A stretch of 6,614 bases of DNA from Frankiaceae bacterium (GTDB lineage: Bacteria; Actinomycetota; Actinomycetes; JAVEEJ01), in assembly GCA_030840515.1 (NCBI GenBank), contig JAVEEJ010000333.1, positions 1 through 6,614 on the forward strand, written 5' to 3'. A program made the position numbers and the translations under genes. The notes beneath the pieces were generated by a model, which was not told the DNA's origin, did not search any database, and worked only from the letters and a program-made list of their open reading frames with translations. How positions within the stretch are numbered: position 1 is the stretch's first letter; each line of letters opens with the position of its first letter. This document shows, in pieces, positions 1 through 4,233 of this stretch.

Positions 1-337
1 ACAGCAGCGGCACCGCGCCCGCCGCGGTGATCCGCCGCGCGGTCTCGCAGACCAGCTCGCTGAGCCCCTCGGGGTCGAACCCGCGGCGCAGGGCGTCATT
101 GGTGCCTGCCGCGAACGAGACGAGCGAGGGCTCGAGCGAGAGCGCCAAGGGCAGCTGCTCCTCCACCACCTGGCCCAGAAGGCGACCTCGGACCGCGAGG
201 TTGGCGTAGTGGAAGCCGCGCACCTCGACGGAGAGCCGGTCCGCAACGCGGTCGGCCCAGCCCCGATGCCCACCGTGCGGGAGTGCGTCATCGAGCCCTT
301 CGGTGAAGCTGTCACCGATCGCGACGAAGGCCTGCAT
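1..337 (-). CDS. SGNH/GDSL-family hydrolase, N-terminal part (truncated by window edge)
   Basis: Seen: reading leftwards from the ATG at 337 the frame stays open to base 1, giving about 112 residues. Block I is GDSFTEG at residues 8-14, with Ser10 as the expected nucleophile. A block II-like NLAVRG lies at 45-50 with the next Gly at 51, and block III AGTND at 77-81 contains the oxyanion Asn80. Known: SGNH hydrolases are serine esterases or lipases of about 200-280 aa. Their Asp-x-x-His block near the C-terminus would lie outside this window. Residues 1-7 run straight into block I with no signal peptide, so the protein is probably cytoplasmic. The substrate cannot be told; lipid, acyl-ester and carbohydrate-ester roles all occur in the family. 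An in-frame ATG at 358 would add seven residues. The 337 start is preferred because block I normally sits at the N-terminus and a weak -35/-10 pair (TTCCCA, 17 nt, CACAGT) ends 6 nt before it, suggesting leaderless expression. Confidence 0.88.
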   Translation of the reverse strand, partial: MQAFVAIGDSFTEGLDDALPHGGHRGWADRVADRLSVEVRGFHYANLAVRGRLLGQVVEEQLPLALSLEPSLVSFAAGTNDALRRGFDPEGLSELVCETARRITAAGAVPLL

Positions 338-403
338 GCCGGGACTGTGCCATGCCATCCCCGCTCTGGGAAGGGGCGTCCGGGTGCATCTGGGGCAGGG
401 TGA

Positions 404-417
404 TTGTCATGCGACAA
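404..417. promoter_or_regulatory. Short dyad in the divergent hydrolase/receiver intergenic region
   Basis: TTGTC and GACAA flank a 4-nt spacer, giving a 14-bp dyad 20 nt before the ATG at 437 and about 67 nt upstream of the divergent hydrolase start. It could be an operator serving either gene, but a 5-bp arm occurs often by chance. No convincing promoter for the plus-strand gene was found around it. Confidence 0.22.
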
Positions 418-436
418 GTCGGGTAGGAGCGTCGGC

Positions 437-859
437 ATGGCCTCCGAGACGTTGCGGACCGCGTCGACCGCGGCTCCCGGTCAGGACAGCCCGGCGAAGG
501 GCCAACCCCGCGTCGCCGCCTCCGTGGTGCTGGTCGTCAGTCGTGACCCTCTGGAGCGGCAGGCCATGGTGGGTGCGCTCGGCCGGTCGGAGGCCCTCGA
601 GGTCGTCTCGGCCGCCGGGTTCCACATGGCGGTGCCCATGGTGTGGTCAGCCGCTCCCCACGTGATCGTCGTCGGAGACCTCTCGCCCAGGGATCGTGAT
701 CGGCTTCCAGAGCTGCGCCACCACGCCGGTGAAGCGGTCGTCGTGGCCGTTGAAGGAGACGGGCGCGAGTACGCCGCGACCCACGCGGACCTGGTTGTCA
801 CGTCGGAGGCCGACCTGCTCGAGCTTCTGGCCCAGGTCCGGCCTGCCCCGTCTGACTGA
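437..859 (+). CDS. Degenerate response-regulator receiver-like protein (140 aa)
   Basis: Seen: residues 29-135 alternate hydrophobic strands and helices in the order of a CheY-like receiver: strand VVLVVS (30-35), helix 38-50, strand HVIVVG (75-80), strand AVVVAV (100-105), strand LVV (119-121), final helix 124-134. No DNA-binding or enzymatic output domain follows; residues 1-28 look disordered. The expected catalytic residues are missing. The usual Asp-Asp pair after strand 1 is Ser35-Arg36 (Asp37 follows). The phospho-acceptor position reads G80-D81 with a one-residue shift. The switch Thr/Ser position is Ala/Val, and the conserved Lys near the end is Ser. Inference: a pseudo-receiver that acts by binding rather than phosphorylation, if the fold assignment is right. 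The ATG at 437 has AGGAG at 425-429 with 7-nt spacing. A TTG at 404 is also in frame but lacks such a site. The gene is divergent from the hydrolase and no kinase gene is adjacent. Confidence 0.8.
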   Translation: MASETLRTASTAAPGQDSPAKGQPRVAASVVLVVSRDPLERQAMVGALGRSEALEVVSAAGFHMAVPMVWSAAPHVIVVGDLSPRDRDRLPELRHHAGEAVVVAVEGDGREYAATHADLVVTSEADLLELLAQVRPAPSD

Positions 860-890
860 GGGCGTCGCGCTGAGCCAGCCGGCGACTCAG
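856..890. terminator. Possible bidirectional hairpin between convergent genes
   Basis: CTGA (856-859) pairs with TCAG (887-890) and GTCGC (864-868) with GCGAC (882-886), leaving a 4-nt bulge and a 13-nt loop. It spans both convergent stop codons (TGA at 857-859 on plus, TCA at 887-889 read as TGA on minus). No T-tract follows on either strand, so a classical intrinsic terminator is not demonstrated. Confidence 0.25.
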
Positions 891-1342
891 CCCCGCTGCG
901 TGCGCTCGCGAGTGATGAAGGGCTGAACCACCCACGTCCACAGGCAGGCCGCAGTGCTGATCGCGCAGAGCGTCACGGCCGCACCCCTCCCGCTCACGAC
1001 GTCGACGACGAGGAACACCGCCGCACTGATCGCGACACCGACGCACAGCACGCCGGCGAAGCCGTACCAGTTGCCACGCCGGAGCATTCGCTCTGCCTGC
1101 CTGTCGCGGAACAGCAGGCGGTGCTGCGCAGCCGGCGTGATGAGCAGCACACTCGCGGCGGCTGTGGCGATGAGCGCCACGAGGTAGGCGCTGCGGTTGA
1201 CGAGGTCGACTTCTTTCCACCGCTGCTGGAAAGGCACGGCGAGCAGGAACGCGAACATGACCTGGACTCCCGGGAGCACGACCCGCATGCCCTGCAGCAG
1301 CTGGTCGAGCTTCTCGTCGGTCCGCTCTTCAGACTCCGTCAC
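887..1342 (-). CDS. DUF6328 family integral membrane protein
   Basis: Seen: 151 aa. A charged acidic N-terminus (about residues 1-15) leads into four hydrophobic segments at roughly 20-38, 50-70, 93-115 and 119-142. The core shows the pattern I associate with DUF6328: LPGVQVMFAFLLAVPF at 23-38, then NRSAYLVALI at 49-58 and an ITPAAQHRLLFR loop at 68-79. Known: DUF6328 proteins are about 150-170 aa actinobacterial membrane proteins with no established function. The family-typical acidic N-terminus supports the GTG at 1342 as start, although the Shine-Dalgarno match is weak (GGGGA 12 nt upstream). An internal ATG at codon 19 would remove the conserved N-terminus. It lies 39 nt downstream of the MDMPI-family gene on the same strand, so it is probably the last gene of that operon. 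The family call comes from remembered pattern, not a search. Confidence 0.85.
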   Translation of the reverse strand: MTESEERTDEKLDQLLQGMRVVLPGVQVMFAFLLAVPFQQRWKEVDLVNRSAYLVALIATAAASVLLITPAAQHRLLFRDRQAERMLRRGNWYGFAGVLCVGVAISAAVFLVVDVVSGRGAAVTLCAISTAACLWTWVVQPFITRERTQRG

Positions 1343-1381
1343 GGGGCGGTCGATTCCCCGCGACGGCCGAGCAATGCGTGG

Positions 1382-2131
1382 CTAGCCCCAGCGCACGGCG
1401 ACCTGTTCGGTCCACTGCGCGAGCAAGCCCGGGTCGCCTTCGATGACCATCCCGTCGGACCGTCGCCGGTTCCACAGCAGGAGGTAGAGGTCTGACGCCG
1501 TGCCGCTAACGGTGCACTCGGCTGCGGCGTCGGCTCCCTGCGTGGTGACTGGCGGCTCCGAGCTGACTGCGACGGTCCACGCGTCGCCGGTGTCGGTCGT
1601 CGTGACCGCCATCGACCAGGGCTTCTCTGAGCGCAGCCGCGACCGCGGGCGTGGCACGAAGCAGGTGAGCAGCTCGTCGATCCCGTCAGCGGCGTGTTTC
1701 GGCTCATAGCTGGTGGCGATCCCCGCCGCCGCATCGGCGTCGGCGCGGTGGATCGATGCTTCGTGACACTGCCGCCGGGCCCAGAAGGCGAGGTCGGAGG
1801 GCGCAGGCAGGAAGGTGAAGCAGCTCAGGCCTGCTGGCGCCGCGGCCAACGCGGTGCACAGGGCCGAGTGGGCCTCGACGTACTCGTCCACCACTCGCTC
1901 GTCGCGCGGGCCGCTGCGGAAGTAGCTGTCGTCGTACTCCGGCTCTGAGAGCGCACGGCTGACGATGTCCGCTGCCCAGCGGTGCACGCCTGCGGTGTGC
2001 AGCAGCAGGTCGGCGACCTTCCAGTCGGGGCAGGTGGGGACCGATGCACCCGGGCCGGCGCTGCGGGCAGCCTCCGCGAGAAGCCTGCCTTCGCGCGCCA
2101 ACGCGGCGACGTGCTCAGCGACCTCGCGCAT
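1382..2131 (-). CDS. Maleylpyruvate isomerase family mycothiol-dependent enzyme (MDMPI/DinB fold)
   Basis: Seen: 249 aa. Residues 1-140 form the DinB-like MDMPI N-terminal domain, with PTCPDWKVADLLLHTAG at 32-48 and FWARRQCHEASIHRADAD at 116-133. Known: in the characterised Corynebacterium glutamicum mycothiol-dependent maleylpyruvate isomerase, zinc is held by one His in the first motif and by Glu and His of an E-x3-H motif. The equivalents here are His45, Glu124 and His128, all present, so metal binding is likely. Residues about 150-245 resemble the MDMPI C-terminal domain. The family covers many uncharacterised thiol transferases and isomerases. No gentisate-pathway genes are nearby, so true maleylpyruvate isomerisation is not implied. 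The ATG at 2131 immediately follows the TAG of the upstream 71-aa gene, indicating translational coupling; no separate strong Shine-Dalgarno site is evident. The product is cytosolic, with no signal peptide. Confidence 0.92.
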   Translation of the reverse strand: MREVAEHVAALAREGRLLAEAARSAGPGASVPTCPDWKVADLLLHTAGVHRWAADIVSRALSEPEYDDSYFRSGPRDERVVDEYVEAHSALCTALAAAPAGLSCFTFLPAPSDLAFWARRQCHEASIHRADADAAAGIATSYEPKHAADGIDELLTCFVPRPRSRLRSEKPWSMAVTTTDTGDAWTVAVSSEPPVTTQGADAAAECTVSGTASDLYLLLWNRRRSDGMVIEGDPGLLAQWTEQVAVRWG

Positions 2132-2347
2132 CTAGGCGGTTGCGCGCGGGTGCCCGGCGATCCAGGCGTGCGCTGCTGCGGTGGCGGCCTCGGGCGAGCT
2201 CGCGCTGAAAACCCGTGAGTCCACGCCCTCGAGGCGCACGCGGGCCCACCAGCAGGTCTCGCCGAGCTCCCAGGGACCGGTGGTGCCGGCGGGAGGTGCG
2301 TCCCCGCGCCAGGTGTGGCGGCTCAGCTGCTGGTCCCGCGGCTTCAT
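2132..2347 (-). CDS. Small Trp-rich hypothetical protein (71 aa), first gene of MDMPI operon
   Basis: Not recognised. Seen: 71 aa, basic N-terminus (MKPRDQQLSRHTWRG), then WELGETCWWARVRLEG at 26-41. This has three tryptophans and the only Cys in a short span and looks like a beta hairpin. An Ala-rich helix follows (about 51-65, SPEAATAAAHAWIAG). Overall it resembles a compact beta-beta-alpha domain. The ATG at 2347 is chosen because a purine-rich stretch (GGAGG, then GAAGG) lies just upstream, with AAGG 7 nt before the ATG. In-frame starts at 2371 and 2491 have no site or would run through the inverted repeat. The stop TAG abuts the ATG of the MDMPI-family gene, so the two are almost certainly co-translated. 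A regulatory or chaperone role towards that enzyme is possible, but nothing in the sequence proves it. The coding call rests on position, ribosome binding site and coupling rather than homology. Confidence 0.72.
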   Translation of the reverse strand: MKPRDQQLSRHTWRGDAPPAGTTGPWELGETCWWARVRLEGVDSRVFSASSPEAATAAAHAWIAGHPRATA

Positions 2348-2387
2348 GAAAGGACCTTCCACCTCCGCCATACAGGGAACGGTACGC

Positions 2388-2422
2388 CGAACGGCCGACC
2401 CCCGTCGGGAATCGGCCGTTCG
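2388..2422. repeat. Perfect 11-bp inverted repeat (hairpin) upstream of the MDMPI operon
   Basis: CGAACGGCCGA at 2388-2398 and its exact reverse complement TCGGCCGTTCG at 2412-2422 flank a 13-nt loop that can itself pair as CCC/GGG. In the minus-strand transcript it falls between the 9-codon ORF (stop at 2445) and the 71-aa gene (start at 2347). Read leftwards, the right arm is followed by GCGTACC, not a U-tract, so it is not a standard intrinsic terminator in the direction of the operon. On plus it is followed by TTTGGCTT, but no plus-strand gene feeds it. It could be an operator, an RNA stability element or an attenuator-like structure. Confidence 0.7.
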
Positions 2423-2444
2423 TTTGGCTTGCTGGGCTTGACTG

Positions 2445-2474
2445 CTAGTCGTCCCAGGGACCGAAGTCGTCCAT
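2445..2474 (-). CDS. Candidate 9-aa leader peptide / micro-ORF (MDDFGPWDD)
   Basis: Seen: ATG at 2474 followed by nine sense codons and TAG at 2447-2445, encoding MDDFGPWDD. It is preceded by GGAAAGGAA, with AGGA 7 nt upstream of the ATG, among the better-spaced ribosome binding sites in the window. The peptide is acidic and near-symmetric (DD-FGPW-DD). At DNA level this reflects an 8-bp direct repeat (AGTCGTCC at 2447-2454 and 2465-2472 on plus) and an internal GTCCC-A-GGGAC palindrome at 2451-2461. It stands 97 nt upstream of the 71-aa gene, with the 11-bp inverted repeat between them. Inference: it may be a regulatory upstream ORF for the operon or a free microprotein. I know no matching family, and no RiPP-modifying enzyme is adjacent. 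An ORF this short can arise by chance. Confidence 0.4.
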   Translation of the reverse strand: MDDFGPWDD

Positions 2475-2528
2475 GTGTGTTTCCTTTCCACACCACGGCG
2501 CGCATCAATCCTGTGTCTCCATAAGACC

Positions 2529-2544
2529 GACGTCTTCTGACGTC
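2529..2544. promoter_or_regulatory. Paired GACGTC palindromes one helical turn apart
   Basis: GACGTC at 2529-2534 and 2539-2544 are separated by TTCT, so the two palindromes lie 10 bp centre to centre on the same DNA face. They sit 55-70 bp upstream of the 9-codon ORF on minus. A poor -10-like TATGGA (minus strand, 2523-2518) lies between them and that ORF. The arrangement suits a dimeric repressor or activator, but no regulator gene is adjacent and the promoter is unproven. Confidence 0.3.
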
Positions 2545-2645
2545 CGGGATTGGCTACCTGGTGCTGCGCTGCGAGTGCGGCGGTGATTCACGCCGGCGAG
2601 AACCTCGCGAACACCACAACGGTAGCAGCCCGCTGGCGCATTCCC

Positions 2646-2897
2646 CTAGGAGTGCTCGCTGACCTCGAAGATCTCGTCGGCGACCAGCCCGTGGGCTTCC
2701 CGGTGCACGGTGTTGGCGGCTTCCGCTGACGGCGCTTCGACCAGGCAGAAGATCTTGCCGGCCTCCTCGTCCACCCAGTACTTCTTGTAGCTCACCTCGT
2801 GGGCGCCTTGCGTCGCCAGGTCAGCCTCGTGGGCCTTGGCGACGTCGTCGACGCTGACCCCACCCTCCAGGTTGTGCATGTCCATGTACAACGGCAT
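2646..2897 (-). CDS. DUF4242 protein, SCO4226-like (putative nickel-binding)
   Basis: Seen: 83 aa, full length for the family. It begins MPLYMDMHNLEGGVS, then VAKAHEADLATQGAHEV at 19-35, YWVDEEAGKIFCLVEAPSAEA at 40-60 and VHREAHGLVADEIFEV at 64-79. This strand-helix-strand pattern and the CLVEAPSAEA core match DUF4242 as I know it. Known: Streptomyces coelicolor SCO4226 is an about 82-aa ferredoxin-like-fold protein of this family reported to bind nickel. Possible ligands here include His8, His23, His33, Cys51, His65 and His69; I cannot say which are conserved. The physiological role of the family is unclear (metal storage, sensing or a small-ligand role). The ATG at 2897 has CGGAGGG at 2911-2905, an excellent site. 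It is divergent from the DUF2237 gene with interlocked promoter elements, and no nickel enzyme or transporter is nearby. Confidence 0.9.
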   Translation of the reverse strand: MPLYMDMHNLEGGVSVDDVAKAHEADLATQGAHEVSYKKYWVDEEAGKIFCLVEAPSAEAANTVHREAHGLVADEIFEVSEHS

Positions 2898-2933
2898 AGC
2901 GCGTCCCTCCGTTGAGCCTTGCGGATCTCGCGG

Positions 2934-2963
2934 ACGCTAGCCCCGCGGGCCTGCACAGGACAA
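2934..2963 (-). promoter_or_regulatory. Predicted promoter for the DUF4242 gene
   Basis: On minus, TTGTCC (2963-2958) and TAGCGT (2939-2934) are separated by 18 nt, fitting an actinobacterial housekeeping sigma promoter (TTGACA-like, TANNNT). It would give a leader of roughly 30 nt carrying the CGGAGGG site. The -35 box is immediately next to the -35 candidate of the divergent promoter. Confidence 0.5.
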
Positions 2964-2980
2964 GGCTCGCTCCCTAGGCT
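2952..2980 (+). promoter_or_regulatory. Predicted leaderless promoter for the DUF2237-methyltransferase operon
   Basis: TGCACA (2952-2957, 4 of 6 to TTGACA), a 17-nt spacer and TAGGCT (2975-2980) are followed by 6 nt and then the ATG at 2987. Transcription would begin at or next to the start codon. This agrees with the absence of a Shine-Dalgarno sequence before this ATG. Confidence 0.5.
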
Positions 2981-2986
2981 GCGCCC

Positions 2987-3394
2987 ATGACTCAGCCCGA
3001 GGCAGCGCAGGCGCACAACGTGCTCGGAGGACCGCTGGAGCCGTGCGGGACAGATCCCATAACCGGCTTCTACCGCGACGGCTGCTGCAGCAGCGGGCCG
3101 GAGGACGTCGGAAGCCACACCGTGTGCGCGGTGATGACGGCGGACTTCCTCGAGCACCAGCAGCGCACCGGCAACGACCTGCTGACACCTCTCCCTGACT
3201 ACCAGTTCCCAGGTCTTGCGCCCGGCGACCGATGGTGCGTCGTGGCCGCGCGCTGGCTGCTGTCCTTCGAGGCCGGGGTCCCCGCGCCCGTCGTACTCGC
3301 CTCCACCCATCGCCGCGCCCTCGAGCTCGTCCCGATCGAGGCGCTGCAGTCGTGCGCGGTGGACGTGCCGAGCGACGCGAGCGGGCTCAGCTGA
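2987..3394 (+). CDS. DUF2237 family protein
   Basis: Seen: 135 aa. The family core begins at NVLGGPLEPCGTDPITGFYR (11-30) and continues with DGCCSSGPEDVGSHTVCAVMT (31-51), GNDLLTPLPDYQFPGLAPGDRWCV (62-85), AARWL (87-91) and ALELVPIEAL (111-120). These blocks are characteristic of DUF2237, a highly conserved family of about 120 aa with no assigned activity. Cys20, Cys33, Cys34, Cys47 and Cys84 recur in its motifs and could bind a metal or serve redox chemistry; that is inference. No signal peptide, so cytosolic. The ATG at 2987 has no Shine-Dalgarno site and lies 6 nt after a TAGGCT -10 box, favouring leaderless translation. Its TGA overlaps the methyltransferase ATG by one base (TGATG), so the two form an operon with coupled translation. 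Confidence 0.93.
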   Translation: MTQPEAAQAHNVLGGPLEPCGTDPITGFYRDGCCSSGPEDVGSHTVCAVMTADFLEHQQRTGNDLLTPLPDYQFPGLAPGDRWCVVAARWLLSFEAGVPAPVVLASTHRRALELVPIEALQSCAVDVPSDASGLS

Positions 3395-4200
3395 TGACCG
3401 ACTTCGGCGAGGTCACCACCCGACAGCAGGCGATGTGGGCGACCGGGGACTTCCACCGGATCGGTGTCGCGCAGCTCGGCGTCGGTGAACGTCTGGTGAG
3501 GTCTGTCCGCGTCCGCGCCGGGGAGAAGGTGCTCGACGTGGCCGCTGGGGCGGGCAACACGGCACTGGCGGCCGCGCGTCGCTTCGCCGACGTGCTGGCG
3601 ACGGACTACGTGCCGGACCTGCTGGGCCACGCCGAGACGCGCGCTTCAGCCGAGGGGCTTCCGCTGCGCACCGCCGTGGCCGACGCGCAGGCGCTGCCAT
3701 ACGAGGACGGCGAGTACGACGTCGTGCTCTCGACCTTCGGCGCCATGTTCGCCCCCGACCAGCAGCGCACCGCCGGCGAGCTGCTCCGGGTGCTGCGCCC
3801 AGGCGGGCGACTCGGCATGGCCAACTGGACACCCGACGGGTTGGTTGGGGAGATGTTCGCCATCGGCGCGCGCCACCTGCCCCCGCCCGATGGAGTGCGC
3901 CCGCCCAGCCGCTGGGGGACGGAGGACGGCCTGCACGAGCTGCTTGGGGACCGGGTCACAGACCTCACCGTGCGGGTGCGCACCAGCGACTTCGTCTACC
4001 CGTCGCTGGAGTTCATGCTCGAGTACTTCAAGAGCTGGTTCGGTCCGACCGCGACCACCTTCGCCGCCCTGGACGCTGCGCAAGGCGAGAGCTTCGCGAA
4101 CGACCTCATGGCGAGCTGGAGCCAGCACAACACCGCCGACGACGGCACTGTGCTGGCGCCCAGCCGCTACCTCGAGGTCGTGGCAACCAGGGCCAGCTAG
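3394..4200 (+). CDS. Class I SAM-dependent methyltransferase
   Basis: Seen: 268 aa with a Rossmann methyltransferase core. Motif I is VLDVAAGAGN at 46-55. The acidic residue ending strand 2 is Asp71 (ATDYVP), expected to hold the SAM ribose. Strand 3 carries VADAQALPYEDGEYDVVLS (95-113), with Asp97 near the adenine. The post-core motif is LLRVLRPGGRLGMANW (130-145). The C-terminal part (about 150-268, LEFMLEYFKSWFGPT and so on) is a variable helical region that probably covers the acceptor. Known: this UbiE/Methyltransf_11-like architecture acts on many small molecules, so the acceptor is not predictable. The ATG at 3394 overlaps the preceding stop (TGATG). The frame is open further upstream (GTG-type start at 3232), but that would overlap the DUF2237 gene by about 160 nt and lies outside the conserved core. 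The stop TAG at 4198-4200 is part of a 10-bp tandem repeat. Confidence 0.93.
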   Translation: MTDFGEVTTRQQAMWATGDFHRIGVAQLGVGERLVRSVRVRAGEKVLDVAAGAGNTALAAARRFADVLATDYVPDLLGHAETRASAEGLPLRTAVADAQALPYEDGEYDVVLSTFGAMFAPDQQRTAGELLRVLRPGGRLGMANWTPDGLVGEMFAIGARHLPPPDGVRPPSRWGTEDGLHELLGDRVTDLTVRVRTSDFVYPSLEFMLEYFKSWFGPTATTFAALDAAQGESFANDLMASWSQHNTADDGTVLAPSRYLEVVATRAS

Positions 4201-4233
4201 GTCCAGCTAGGTCCAGCTAGGTCCAGCTAGGTC
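4191..4233. repeat. 10-bp tandem repeat (GTCCAGCTAG) at convergent stop codons
   Basis: Three perfect GTCCAGCTAG units occupy 4201-4230. They are preceded by a one-mismatch copy GGCCAGCTAG (4191-4200) that ends the methyltransferase, and followed by a partial GTC (4231-4233). Each unit contains TAG, and the 10-bp step places a stop in all three plus-strand frames (4198, 4208, 4218). Because CTAG is its own complement, TAG also recurs on minus. The converging membrane-protein gene ends with TGA at 4234-4232, inside the last partial unit. The array looks like slippage expansion of the original terminal codons. Confidence 0.95.

Noticed and set aside
404..436. TTG start at 404 for the receiver-like gene
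   Set aside because: The ATG at 437 has AGGAG with 7-nt spacing. The 404 start lacks a ribosome site, and its added residues belong to no domain.
2388..2422. LexA/SOS-type operator
   Set aside because: The arms contain CGAAC/GTTCG, but the long GC spacer does not match the short central spacing of the actinobacterial SOS box.
2388..2474. Classical trp-type attenuator for the MDMPI operon
   Set aside because: There is only one Trp codon in the micro-ORF, no U-tract after the hairpin in the operon direction, no visible alternative antiterminator pairing, and the operon is not tryptophan biosynthesis. Kept only as an open leader-peptide question.
2348..2491. Longer version of the 71-aa protein starting at 2491 or 2371 on minus
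   Set aside because: The extension would translate through the inverted repeat and overlap the micro-ORF. Neither start has a ribosome site, whereas 2347 does.
2596..2608. Hairpin GCGAG-AAC-CTCGC downstream of the DUF4242 gene as terminator
   Set aside because: There are only five base pairs, no T-tract, and it lies about 38 nt past the stop; too weak to list as a feature.
2792..3310. Long open frame opposite the DUF4242/DUF2237 region, and similar long antisense frames at 3646-4128 and 5642-6112
   Set aside because: These run antisense or out of frame to genes with clear domains or signal peptides. Their translations are Arg/Pro/Ala/His-rich, as expected from high-GC shadow frames.
3232..3393. 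Upstream extension of the methyltransferase frame to a GTG-type start at 3232
   Set aside because: It would overlap the well-supported DUF2237 gene by about 160 nt in another frame, and the extra residues are Arg-rich shadow sequence. The TGATG start at 3394 sits just ahead of the conserved core.
4191..4233. CRISPR-like array or satellite origin (iteron)
   Set aside because: The units are 10 bp, contiguous and without spacers. There are no cas or replication genes, and the array overlaps two gene ends.
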